Positions 12,120-23,073 of a DNA stretch of 64,000 nt are shown here, in pieces (positions within the stretch are counted from its first letter, which is position 1; every line of letters starts with the position of its first letter). The position numbers and the translations under genes are program-made. The DNA is taken from positions 371,740 through 435,739 of the forward strand of contig CANTFL010001234.1 in assembly GCA_947650285.1 (NCBI GenBank). The letters run 5' to 3'. The notes below the pieces were generated by a model. The model had not been told where the DNA came from. It searched no databases and was given only the letters and a program-made list of their open reading frames with translations. This DNA comes from Hyaloperonospora brassicae. Taxonomy: Eukaryota; Oomycota; Peronosporomycetes; Peronosporales; Peronosporaceae.

Positions 12120-12199
12120 AAGTCGCTTCAGGCGATATGATCGAATTCAAGAATGCATTCGCTAAATCCGTACCGTGCGAGTTTGCGTAACGATAAAGG

Positions 12200-13480
12200 C
12201 ACTAGACAAGAATTAAGCTAAAACCGGGATCGAAGTACTGTGTCATGAAGGAGTGGCTATTGCCTCGTGAACAAGTACTAGCGATCGACAAGTCCTTTAC
12301 CGATCGCTTAGCGGCAGGTCTTGTAAGGAAAAAACTTCCTTTCACAGCTCTCCGACCTTCTGTGTGCGAAATGCCACAGGAGGATGGCGGATAATGTATG
12401 CATTCAGCAAATTGAATGCTGCAACGGTACCGGCTAAGACGCCGATACCGAGAAAGGACGTTATCATAGATGGTATGTCAAAGATACCATCTTTTCGTCC
12501 ATGGATCTGATGGATGGATTCTATCAGATCCTCATGCGTAAACGGACATTCCGTGCAATTCCGTAAGCACCAACAGCGATATGCCGTGGTAGGGGCAAGT
12601 GATGCCGCAGGGGCTGAGCAATGCCCCTGCAACATTTACCAAATGTGTCACAAATCTGTTGAGACCGGTTCGGGATTTTGCACCGAGTTGTTCTGACAAT
12701 GTGTACGTCTATATACGGGCTATGAACGGAGAAACGGACGTTGAAGTACACAGAACTCACGTTCGTCAAGTCCTTCAACTTATGCGTCATCATAAAATGT
12801 ACGTCTACCTCAAGAAGTGCATATTACCGGCTAGCAAAATACCACTTTTTCGGTGCATCGTGGGTAAACACGGCGTACGCCCTGATCCCGAATCGATCAA
12901 GGCGATCATAGACTCGCCATTGCCAGTCGATGTCAAGGGACTTCTTAAGTTCCTTAGCCAAGAGGCGTTTTTACACAAGTACTCACGCAACAACGCCGAG
13001 ATGACTTTTCATCTTTCATGCTTGCTCAAGAAAAATGGTAAGTGGACATGGAACGCTGAAAGCCAGCATTCCTTTAAAAGTATCAAGCAAAGCTTCATGC
13101 AATCGCCCATCTTGGCGATTGACGACCAGTACAGACCATTCCATGCGGTCTGTGACGGCATCGATTTTTCAATCGACTGTGCTTTAATGCAGCATAATAT
13201 AGACGGCACAGAGCGCGTCGTCTACTCTCAGTCGCGTCAGCTGCAATTATCTGAGCGCAATTATCAAGTGCATGAAAATGAACGATAGCCATGAAATATG
13301 CGCTGGCTAAGTTTCGTGTCTACCTCTTTGGAGACAGACCGTTCATTGTCTATCCGGACCATACGTCACTACGCGCGGCCGTAAGTATTCCACCCATCTC
13401 GCAATCATTGGCGAGGTGGTTGTCTTTCTTCGCGGAGTACAACTTCTATGTGGAGTATAAACCAGGACACTGAGCGTCGT
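12200..13480 (+). pseudogene. G1 reverse transcriptase and RNase H
   Basis: The RT domain is spread over several frames. AIDKSFTDRLAAGL (about 12278) opens the domain. MPQGLSNAPATF at 12602 is the conserved fingers/palm motif. The catalytic YxDD-type motif is degraded to CSDNVYVYI. LLKFLSQEAFLHKY marks the connection region. RNase H follows, with SRQLQLSERNY before one stop and HTSLRAAV...FFAEYNFYVEYKPG in 13291-13473. Copying element RNA into DNA would be its role; stops and frameshifts rule that out now. Confidence 0.85.
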
Positions 13481-15640
13481 CGCTGATGCGCTTTCGCGTC
13501 GGACCGACTTCGAGCCGACTGCCCAGTTCAACAAAGAGGCTTTGCCCACTATTGCGGCGCTATAAGTCAGTGTACCGTCGTCGCCATTACTCGACGATGT
13601 GCAGAAGGTCGACACAGGAGATACGAACCTTCTCTGTGTGAGTAATCACCGTGCGAATTAATCTCGGAAATCCTTGTCGGATTTGCCGGCCGTATAGCGT
13701 TCCTTTTTGGATCGGTATCAGATTTACAACGGGTTGCTGTACTGCAAAGCAGTAGTAGACGACACACCTCGTGTGATCGTTTCCAATAATAACGATTTTC
13801 GTTTACGCATCATGTTCGAATATCACGATGCCCCGAAAGGTGGCTATCGGGTTAAAATGACTTACCTTACGGTAAGTAGTGACTTTTACTGTCCATGCAA
13901 AAATCAGTTTGTGCGTAAGTGCATTTTTCTTGTGAGGTTTATCAGCAGGTGAAGCCCATTCCTTCATCCCGCGCGCAATTTCAACCTCTGCCTGTCCCGA
14001 CAGAGTGTTGAATATTCGTTTCCATGGACTTTGTCTTCGGGTTCTCTGAATGCAATCACATAAAAAAGGGTATACTTGTGTTTGTGAACCGTTTCAGCAA
14101 GATGCACCATCTTGCTGCGGTTCCCGGGTAGATCACTGCACACGGAATTGTGCGTGTCTTTATCAACACAGTGTTTCGACTCCACGGGTGACCCCGTGAA
14201 CTCGTGTACGACAAGGATCCTCGGTTCACGGCAAGGTTTTGTCAATCCGTGCTCCGCACATTGGGAATACGGTTAAAGATGTCAACCTCTTATCATGCTG
14301 AAACGGATAGTCAGACAGAGCGTGCAAACAGTGTCCTCGAAGAAAGACTTCGACGATATGTCCACTCGTTCTTTAGTTAAAGTGATTTCTTGCCGATAAT
14401 CGAATTCGCCACGAACAACTTCGTGCATGCGTCCACGACGTAAACACCATTTACTTGAATGGCTTACTCCACCCACGTATTTCCCTAATGATACAGAGTG
14501 ACTCTGGGTTAAGGGGGGAGGACTCGCTCGAGCGAAAATTTTTTTGGCTCTTGCTCATCGCGAATCATCGCACATGCCGATACGTTTGATGCCGATGTCG
14601 ATACTGTCTACATCAAAGAAGTTGATCTTGGCAATAGCGATGACGCTGCTGCTTCTTCATACAAGGATGACGATGGTGTATATTCAGCATCGTCATCGAT
14701 TATTCCAGCAAGGAAGAGGACAAACTCGCCGATGAAGAGGAATATCTTATCAGTGCGCACGAAGCGCAATGAAAGACAAAACAACGAGTCAGCAACGAAC
14801 CTCCTGCTGAGTTGAGAGGTGGCAGCCCGTTTAGTTCAAGACTTCATTTCTAACGCGGTGGACCGCTAGAAACGGAACGCAGACTGGAATGGACGAGCAA
14901 ATGGTCCTTCATTTAGAGTTAACGACCTAGAACTACTGTTTACGTTAAACTTACATAGATATGTATTCACTAATGTCGGCAGTTGTAATCTACTGCCTAA
15001 ATACATTCGTCCCTTTCGTGTATTGCACCGCCAAGGCAATGCATACACAATTGAGCTGCCTCGCATAATGCGCACGCATCCTAAGTTCTACGTTGGGCGT
15101 CTCCGCACAAATTATCAGTACGAGTTCTTTTCCGAGAACGGAGTCAGCCGCCAAGCTCATGAATCCCCAGCAAATTCTTGTGATCACGGACCAAACACTC
15201 AAGTTGGTCCTTCAGCAACGCAGTATTGCGACGAGCCGCCTCTAGACCGTCGCGCATAAAGCACCTCAAGCGTTCGTTCTCAAGCTGAGCGAACGCGAAA
15301 TTCGATCGGTCTTTCTCCCGATCGGCACGGAGACGTTGTACAATCGACAACAAGTCGTGGCAACGATCGTGTTCGTGATCGACGTCCTCCCTCAACTAGA
15401 CCAGGAAACGTTCATGATATACCCAAAGTCGCACGCAGGCCCGGCAGCTGAGCCGGACCTTGTCTTTCCACCACTACCGGGTCCACAAGCGGATTCTCAC
15501 GGTGGTCGATGCTTTAACGTGGGGCGTATCTTGAGCCACCGCGTGAAAACGGGGAGCGGACAAGCTAACTTGTCCGCTGGCGTGTGTATTTACCATCTTA
15601 TGACAGCTGGGAACCTCCATTTCAGCTGATGGCATATGTT
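13480..15640 (+). pseudogene. G1 integrase with GPY-like and chromodomain C-terminus
   Basis: The zinc-binding N-terminus survives at 13707-13952 (HDAPKGGYR and later cysteines). The catalytic core continues in shifted frames through about 14090-14500, with matches to SKMHHLAAVP and a DGQTERAN-like stretch. The C-terminal region at 15023-15259 contains RTHPKFYVGRLRTNY, the GPY-type segment of gypsy integrases. A chromodomain-like end lies at about 15440-15640 (VGRILSHRVK). It is broken by many frameshifts. The last ~500 bp overlap the antisense frame on the other strand. Confidence 0.8.
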
Positions 15641-16672
15641 GAGGGTCTCATCCACCAGTATGACGAGACTCATCTAATCGGTCCTCGGTCCCATCGGTAA
15701 ACACGCGCCATTGGTGCTGGTCGACGGATTGCAAGTTTGCAATCGCGTCACGTATCACGGATAAGATGTGTGCCATTCCCCAGGGCGAGCTTCAAAAGTA
15801 AACATAGCTATGTGCACGTTGCGAGTTGTCAACACAACTCGCACAAGAGGGACCCAAGTAAGGTAAGGAATGCCTGCCTCACTCGACTTGCGATGCAGCC
15901 GGTACCTTGCACCGATTGGCGTTCGCTTTTCAAACTTGATGCGTACTGCTTCAAGTTTTTAAGGCCATCCTTCTCGTCCAAAATATTCTTGTCGTTTTGA
16001 ACGAGCGCGTTCCAAGCTTCCAATAGCAAGGTCTTGTCACGCTTTGGTTTACCATTGTACCAATGATGCTTAAAGCAAGCATCGAAAGAAAGGTCTTCTT
16101 CAGCGCTAAAAGTGCTTGCGCTGGAGGACAAGCCATGAAGTTCGGTCGCATCAAATTTGTAATTCGATGGTGTTGGCTTGTCTCGTGAGATAAGCTATTG
16201 ACGAGGTGTTAAGGAGAACGCCACGGTATCAAGCTATCAGGCTTCGACGTGGTATTCTTGCCGATACCACGGGTTCCAATATGTCGACGGCTCGTGCCAT
16301 CGTCAACGCACTCGGGCGAGGGCGCACGAGTTGATCGCGGTGATGAGCAACAAAACTTATCACCATACTCATCATCACTGCCGAACAGACTGTGACGCAT
16401 GTCGCCAGTCCGGTCGTTCGACAGGTCTATTGATGAGCAAGTCACCGCGGGTGATCGCGATGCCATTAATGGCTTTTCCGAGTCAGACACATCTGACTCG
16501 CCAGGGTAGCTGACCCCCAGCTTGAGATCCCATTATTCAGGAGGCGTACTACCACGTGCGCACGCAGCCACACTTGCTGCAGACATAGAACGAGCATCAG
16601 ATGACCATTCGTCTACCGCAGGGTCTGGCACGGTAGCAGACTGTGCGTTTTTGAATCGCCCCGTATAGACAT
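15144..16672 (-). pseudogene. Antisense ORF of G1 (conserved oppositely transcribed element protein)
   Basis: Reading on the minus strand, this frame starts with ATG at 16672-16670, 130 bp inside the 3' LTR, and ends at 15144 after a predicted coiled coil (ending LLGIHELGG). It is 1529 bp long; the G2 and G3 copies are 1526 and 1527 bp. Conserved blocks in order: MSIRG start; a serine/acid-rich region with HSLFGSDDEYG; FDACFKHHW then DKTLLLEAWNALVQN; RDAIANLQSVDQHQWRVF then TDGTED; and a charged helix, ALLKDQLECLVRDHKNLL. Frameshifts and stops interrupt it. Its last ~500 bp overlap the pol chromodomain region; the first ~1 kb does not overlap any sense coding. Function is unknown; antisense accessory ORFs are known in some plant gypsy elements. 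Confidence 0.65.
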
Positions 16673-16788
16673 GTTAAATATGCGAGGAAGAGTCAGAATG
16701 AACGGATCTGACCAAAATAGCTCCTCGTCTTATTGGCATCCAACGGGTGGCCACAAAAGTTTCGATAGTCACACAATAATTATCGATT

Positions 16789-16801
16789 AAGAGGGCGGGG
16801 G
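16789..16801 (+). other. Polypurine tract of G1
   Basis: The purine-rich run aagagggcggggg (one C) directly abuts the 3' LTR start, as expected for the plus-strand primer of an LTR retrotransposon. Confidence 0.8.
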
Positions 16802-17243
16802 TGTAACGGGGTAGCCCGTTACATGATATTGTCATTAAGGCTAAAACGAATATAAAGAATATCAAGTTGAATGTATTTTCAGCAATATCACAGAGCATGA
16901 TGATATTTTTGAAGATGACCGAAGGGTCTACTCTTCGTTGATATTGAGATGATATCAACTCACCAATCACTGCTAGACGCGCTCAATGGGTGGTGAGTGG
17001 ACGTCATCATACGTTTAATTAGATTAATATGATAAAGTCAGGACGAACAAGAGACACATGACTGATAGGGCTTAAATATAATAATTAACAGTTTTACTTT
17101 TAACAGAGAATAGAGTGTTCACTAGTCTCCTTTCCTTCCCCTGTTTTGGTGCAACACTTAGCAGGGCACTGAATAACACTGCGATTCGTAGGAGTGAGAT
17201 TCGTACTGGTCAACTAGTATGTTGTCACCAGTGCCCCGTTACA
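16802..17243 (+). repeat. 3' LTR of G1
   Basis: It starts tgtaacggggtagcccgtta and ends gtgccccgttaca. It aligns end to end with 9539-9981, including the ACTCACCA/TGGTGAGT core and a following ACGTCAT. Many substitutions separate the two LTRs. Confidence 0.92.
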
Positions 17244-17965
17244 CTCCAGGGCTAGCCGAAAGTTGCACTTGACAGAGCGGTGGAATCCTGAAGATCTTGT
17301 TGTTGTCTCCCTAAGACAGACACACAGTAGAAATCATACCTTTGTACTGAACAGGTAATATGTCCTAACCTTTATCTTTGGAAGTCTTAATGCAACATAT
17401 CGTCTGCACAACACATTTAAACGCAAAGTATGACGATGTGTAGCGCAGAAAATGCATTATTGGGCTCGCGATCCAATGAAAGTAAAGTTGCTTCAGTTTT
17501 GGACAACTAATGTTTGAGCGTCGTTCCGTATTATTCTAGCTCTATAATCTCCATTGATCGAAAAAAATTTGCAACGTAGCTTGGCTGGTTGCACTAACGA
17601 TTCTGCATGCTGTTGCATCATCATCATGGTGATCATCGCAACATTTTATTTAGACAATCTTCTTATGTGGAACATATTGCAAGGTTTGTTGTGAGAACAT
17701 GAGAAATTGGGCAAGTTACAAGCGACAATAAAAACGTAAATTGAGGTCAAGCTCAAAATCGACAATACGGCTATCATTTTTGGAGCGATTCTGTAAGGTA
17801 CGAGTGAGTTCATATCGTGACGTGAATCTGCATCAGCTTTTATAATACAAAGAGTCCAACATGAAATCGTAATTTATTAGATAATACGACCAATAAAGCC
17901 GCATTCCTATAGCAACAGCGTAAGTAGGCGCCCTTGGTAACAAGCTATACGTAAGGTTGTACGAA
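17244..17965. other. Unassigned gap between G1 and a truncated LTR
   Basis: About 720 bp of AT-rich sequence. I find no coding pattern, RNA gene or transposon motif in it. Confidence 0.4.
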
Positions 17966-18240
17966 TGTAACAGGATATCCTGTTTTTATGAAAGTTACCA
18001 TTGCGAGAAATGGTAATAAACAATATTATGCTGAATATTCTTCGAACGATATCACGAATCATCGTGACATAGTTAAGGTGAGCTAAAGATATACTTATAG
18101 ATTGATATTGTGCTTCGACAAACCCATCAATCGCTGTTAGATGCGCGCAATGGGTAGTGGGTAGACGTCATTATAAAGGTAAATATTTTATAATGTTAAG
18201 TTAGGCTAAACAGAAAACAAATATTATGGAACTTAGTTAA
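17966..18240 (+). repeat. Truncated gypsy LTR (5' part only)
   Basis: The sequence starts tgtaacaggatatcctgttt and runs through the family core (caatcgctgttagatgcgcg...atgggtagtgggtagacgtcat). It then loses similarity at about 18240, roughly 60% of the way along an LTR. No internal element sequence adjoins it. It is an old solo or broken LTR. Confidence 0.8.
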
Positions 18241-19384
18241 AGGGTGATGATGTTTCACCCCCCCCTTTTTTACAATTTTCACCCCCTTGGAACTAAAAAG
18301 GGTGCCTTCAATTTTTTTAAATCTAGTGCGATGCACATGGTCACACGCTGCGTATGGCTATTGTATAACTATATGATCTTGCGTACAACATTGTCAAATG
18401 TCTCTTGTGTATTTTCGCGTTGGGACAATGGATGTTCAACTGGCGAACGACAATTTTATCACGGATGGTTGAGACACCAAATTTGGAGTTGTGTGAGCTT
18501 CTACATACGGAGATCTAGAAGCTACTAAATATATACATTTTTCAGTACTATAACAAGTAGGTGAGATTATGCTTTAGAAGCTAAACGAAAATTCACTTTA
18601 TATTTCGTGCTGAAGAAGACAAACGGGTATCGAAGTGTTAAACAATAAACGTATTGTCTAAAAGATAGAATATATTGTCGGTTAAAGCTGACAACTATAA
18701 AAAATGTTCTTCTATAAGGTCAAGTAGAGACGAACACACCTATGATGTTTGGAAGATGAATGCTTGAGATGTAGAGTCCCGCGAACGACATTTACACACG
18801 AGCGTTTCCTTGAGCGGCGTTACACGACTGTGCTGAAATTTAAATGCGTCATAAGAACTTTTCACAGTGCTGTAGTTGCGTACTAATTGGATTACAGTCT
18901 AGTACATTATTTAACTACTTAGTACAATAAAGGGATCACGACGAAGAGTAACAAGAATAGCAAGAAGGTGTCGTATACTGCAAAATCGACCCTACATCAG
19001 CTAAACGATAATCGGGAACAAAGCAGACTGCGAACTTGCAATTTTTTTACCGTACGACCCGCAGGTGCGCTTCCGTTTTGCTCTGTTGTTTCCTAGGTTT
19101 CTTGGTAAGTTTGTAGCCATGTAGTTGACGATACATAGACCACGATGCTCTATCATCCATGATTAATGAGTTATGATTGTTTAAATGTGCCCACGTCTCT
19201 ACTCAATTCGACGATTGATGTACGTTACTGAGTATCTCCTACACCCATGTAAGATTGGTGCATTAGCGCTTGTTGTGCCCATATTGTCTGCCGATACTGC
19301 ACTTCTGAGTCAAGATAGCAGATCATTCAATATACTTAAATGCAGACGGGTCTCGCAGCTTTTCTGTCGGTTTGGTGCTTTGGA
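18241..19384. other. Gap with a C-rich double motif resembling a TIR end
   Basis: At 18253-18292 two C-rich blocks separated by a T-rich spacer (ttcacccccccc... then ttttcacccccttgg) resemble the paired CACACCC blocks in the TIRs of the 47980 and 35957 elements. It sits where the truncated LTR stops and upstream of the MULE relic, so it could be the end of that MULE. No matching right end was found. The rest holds no recognisable gene. Confidence 0.3.
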
Positions 19385-21030
19385 TGGTCTTCCTAGGTGT
19401 TTAGTTCCGACTGGATCTCTCACCGACACGCTTGGACCCTTCAATATTGTATCTGTGATATGGACTCGAATATCAATTTTTCATGGGTTGGTGCTGAGTC
19501 GAATACTTGAAATAGATGTGGTACCAAGTCATCAATTGAAAGTTGCTTTTTACATCTCATGAAGCCAAAGCAGGAGCAAACGTTTAACCACTAATGCGAG
19601 TCGGAATCTTTCAGTGTAAAAGGTGCATAAGGCTTGATTCGATTTCGAGCAGAGTGCTTCCACGGTAGGCCCATTGTCAATTATAACTTTAATTTGCATT
19701 GATAAGTGGATGCATGGTGTTCGTGGACGAGAGTGAGCGCATATGATAAAACCTAATACCCAACCTGGTTGTATATGGGCGCTACTGCGAATGTTGGTCG
19801 CATCATGAGATCATCAGCATGCATCTTGTTCAGCTCCACCACTTGATGCTCGATCGTCAAGTGGAGAACTTAAAACACTGTGAGAAGATCTTTGACCGAC
19901 GATCGCAAAAAGCGCTTTAGGCACGAGCGTACTGACTCAACTCTGTATGTATTGTAACAGTCAAGGTAGAAGACGTCATACCCACGCTTCAACAAACTTC
20001 TCTTTGTGCTTGAACCACGTTCTATCCAGGTAGCGTGTGAAAAAAGGGAGATGTCAGTACTCGGTCCAAAATTGTTCCAGCGTTCTTCGAAAACTACGAA
20101 ACTCGATGCATACCACAGAGCGCTCCATTCCGCGATCATCTCTTACCATGTCGTTCGTAAAGTATACTTTTCACCTGGCAACAACATTTTTATTTATGTG
20201 CCAGCGGCGCAGCAATCTTTACGATTTTAATTATATTTGCTACTTTGCGTAGAAGAGAGCCATATCGTTGTTGATCACCCTAATTGAAGGAATATTGCCA
20301 ATTCTTCTATTCTTACGCACCTTTTTAAGAGCATTTAAGGCCCATTCGTACTTCTTCTTGTATTCCCTTGACATAAATGTTATACAAGTAATGAATGACT
20401 TTTTAAAAAAAATGACGACGACAAAATTGAGTATGGGCATTTGATACTTTTTTGTCTTGTACGTGCAGGCGAGTTTGATGACGTCTTATAATGCTGCAGC
20501 AAGAGCAAGGGACTGAGTATATGCAAACATCAAGCGGTAGATTTGACCCTTTGCGTTAATACTGAGGCCATAGCAGTAAGGTTTTGCTCGCAGATCGTCG
20601 AACAGCGCTTAAATTTGCATACGTCCATTCAAGTACTCTCCGCGCCACTTATGTTTGTCATTGTATATAAATCATGGATTACGCTGCAGAAGTCCGGATA
20701 CTCCTGTCTGAGGAACACAAGTTGCGCTTGTGTACGTACACCTGCTCTCTCTAGTCGAGTGCGTTTGCTTTGTTGCTCAATTGTTAGTTGGCTAGGGCTA
20801 GAATGCATGTCGAGATTTGTGGACATGTCATGTTTGTGCGCTCTTTCATATCGATTCACCTGCAACATTATGTCAACGCCGAACTGTCGCGCTATTAGTC
20901 GGTATATGGATCTAATACATTTTGTTTTGGGCTTTCGCGCTACAGCAGTAGACTTGTATGATCCCGCTCGGTCGCACACAACAAACATTTTGCCTTTTTT
21001 AGTCGGACCTGAAAATAGAAAGAAAAACAT
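19385..21030 (-). pseudogene. Mutator-like (MULE) transposase relic
   Basis: Minus-strand pieces lie in order. 21030-20629 holds a FAR1/WRKY-GCM1-like zinc-finger region (VVCDRAGSYKS, TKCIRS, HKH) then FLRQEYPDFCSVIHDLY. About 20510-20240 holds the DDE core start LACTYKTKKYQMPILNFVVV, then YEWALNALKKV and NNDMALF. 20139-19870 holds the region corresponding to the third acidic residue, then VESVRSCLKRFLRSS. About 19550-19390 holds DDLVPHLFQVF and DPVGTKHLGRPSKAP, the usual C-terminal tail. Functional relatives have D before CTYKTN; here it is A, so the first catalytic aspartate is gone. Frameshifts separate the pieces. Mutator transposases cut at long TIRs and leave about 9-bp duplications, which fits the Pack-type element elsewhere in the window. 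Confidence 0.82.
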
Positions 21031-21599
21031 TAAGCTTGCGCGTTTTTGATTAGAGTACCGTGAACATCTTCTTTGCTGATGGATACTTACCTACGAAAAA
21101 CCCATAAGACTCCATTAAATATCAAGCAATTCCTTTTTGTAGTTGTGAAGTTATAAAAAAGAATAAGAGTGCGTAGTAGCAATTGATATAGTTGCCAATT
21201 TTAATTCCGTACGAGTTGTAAAATACATCTGTTTTGGTTCCAGGGAAGGTATAAATTGTAAAATTTGAAGGTATTAGTATTATTGCATTTATCTTATAAA
21301 ATAATAGTAATCCTTTTTTACAACTAATTGGCTTCAGATCTTCAAGTAGCCCCACAAATCTCGTCATTACGTGTTCAAGTAGTGGCGAACAGAGCACCAC
21401 TTAAAGACCTTCCTGTCTTCCGAGATTACCTACGTAATGTCATACAAAAGAATTTTTAAACAACGACGTCTTCAACCGTAATGAAACCGGTCTATTCTAT
21501 TGCATGGATCCAAACAAAACACTTCCACAGCTTTTAGAAAAGTGATATAAGAAGGCCAAGCCCTAAAAAACCTGTTCTATATAGATACAATGCGTCAGA
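21031..21599. other. Gap between the MULE and Tigger relics
   Basis: About 570 bp without a recognised feature. It could hold the N-terminal remainder of the MULE gene and its TIR, but I found no clear end. Confidence 0.35.
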
Positions 21600-22675
21600 T
21601 ATATGCTTTCAATTCCAGATTGAAACCTGTGATTTTTGCTGATATCCCGGTGTGTAGGCTCTGAGATACTCATATCGCTCATCATTGGGACTGCTGCCAC
21701 AGCGCGATGCAACGTTAACATTAACATGCAGAAGCTGCCTCATTGAATTTTTCTTTAGAAACAAAAAGATCTGGATGAAAGTCGACGTGTTTACCCATGG
21801 AATATCGACCTAAACCGCCGTTTTCAACACTAAAGCCATCAATTATACTGATTATGAGCAGCGTTAGTTCGCCCATCATGAGAAACTATGAGGACCAGCT
21901 AACTAACAATTGTAAAGTGTCAAAAAAATATACAACAGAATCTGAAATGCTGACAATCATTTAATTTGTGCAAAGACTCGATTCATCTTCCCGGACACCA
22001 CGTTCCATCTGCAACCGGCCGATGGCGGCGTCATCGCCATCTTTAAAATCGAGTATTAGAAGTACTACATAAGCACCGCCTAAAGAAGTATAGGTACCAT
22101 AATGACCACCCTTTAGAGGGTAAAAATAACTTCACCATCCGAGAGGGGATAGATATGCTCATCAATCCGTGTGACGACGTTCAACTGCTACCATCCGTCA
22201 TTTCTGGAAAGAGACCGGCATTCTTCCACATCGAGGTCTCATGGTCAATAATTTTGTATTCAGCACCGAAGACGCTGATCCGGTTAGCCAGATATCAGCT
22301 CTCTTAGCAAGAAGTCGACAGCTTCATGTCGTCGTTATAATGAACGGTCAGAGCAACGTATAAGTCGACGGCATTTTGCCCATCATTGAGAACCTCATTA
22401 ATGAGGATAAGCTGGCTTAGGCCTCGTCGGAGCAGAATGTGGCGAAAATGGATGATGAGGTCACTAATGACGAAGAACTTCCAGTGTCGATATTTTGGGG
22501 AAAGATGCTGGAATATGTGGGCATATTGATGGAGTGCCTACTTAAGAAAGGCCCTAGAATTAAAAAGGCTGAGAAATTCGATAGGCTCCTCTGATGAACC
22601 AAGCGCTATATCCTTTCCAAAAAGACCATTGCGTCAAAGCAGAAGAGTTTGTATAGCTACTTTTATAAGAAAAAC
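21600..22675 (+). pseudogene. pogo/Tigger-type (DDE_1) transposase relic
   Basis: Plus-strand fragments in changing frames follow the DDE_1 order: NKKIWMKVDVFTHGIS (about 21760); IILIMSSVSSPIMRNYEDQL (about 21845, where relatives have IMDN); TTFHLQPADGGVIAIFK (about 22001); TATIRHFWKETGILP (about 22190); then NDEELPVS and the tail KKTIASKQKSLYSYF near 22670. The second catalytic aspartate has been lost. Several stops and frameshifts are present. The N-terminal helix-turn-helix half is not seen. Tigger elements move by cut-and-paste into TA sites; this copy is dead. Confidence 0.8.
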
Positions 22676-22767
22676 ATCGGCGAACGACGTGAGACTTAGG
22701 TAGAACCCCTCTCAGATATGTCAGCTCATGCTTCACATTAAGCTTCTATGTCAATGAAAAATATTAT

Positions 22768-23073
22768 CTATATAACCGCCAACAAAATGGGTCCCCGTCT
22801 TTGTCTTTTATATATGCTTTTAACAGAGGCTCGCGAGAGCATCCAAAAAATTTGGTTACGATTGATGCTGTTATATAGAGAGCTACCCGTATCAGTTTTT
22901 GTGTCTTTTTGGCGAATTGTATAGATACGATGCATCACAATACAATAATTAAAAACCGTTGTGGATGTATCTATATATCCATAGTATATGTATATTAGGG
23001 TCATCATTGCAAAATCCGCGTCACCATATTCATATTTTCTGATGATATAATCAAAAAGCCTACATATCGACAT
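22768..23073 (-). pseudogene. Possible cyclin-like (PHO80/P-type) fragment
   Basis: A 101-codon open stretch begins MSICRLFDYIIRKYEYGDA and continues FAMMTLIYIYYGYI, then TVFNYCIVMHRIYTI. This pattern resembles the first cyclin-box helices of PHO80-type cyclins (SI..YL.RI.KY...., F.LALIYIDR, then .FN.HR). The conserved region after the HR, normally rich in NNAYYAKVGG-like residues, is missing or replaced. The match rests on spacing of a few hydrophobic and charged residues, so it is tentative; it might be chance in AT-rich DNA. Confidence 0.2.

Larger units (their letters stand above)
9539..17243 (+). mobile_element. G1: full-length decayed Ty3/gypsy LTR retrotransposon
   Basis: The element spans 7.7 kb and has two LTRs of 443 and 442 bp that start tgtaac and end gttaca. 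It contains a primer site, gag, protease, RT/RNase H, integrase with chromodomain-like end, and a polypurine tract, in the order typical of Ty3/gypsy. The flanking ctaca/ctcca is a probable 5-bp target duplication with one change. The LTRs differ at many positions, so insertion is old. All ORFs are interrupted by stops and frameshifts, so it cannot be autonomous now. A long antisense frame (15144-16672) lies between integrase and the 3' LTR. Confidence 0.93.

Noticed and set aside
19185..19562. 125-codon plus-strand ORF
   Set aside because: It overlaps the C-terminal tail of the minus-strand MULE relic (VGTKHLGRPSKAP) and is its shadow.
20543..21049. 168-codon plus-strand ORF, the longest in its area
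   Set aside because: It is the shadow of the minus-strand MULE transposase zinc-finger region, whose motifs (FLRQEYPDF, HKH) are clear on the other strand.
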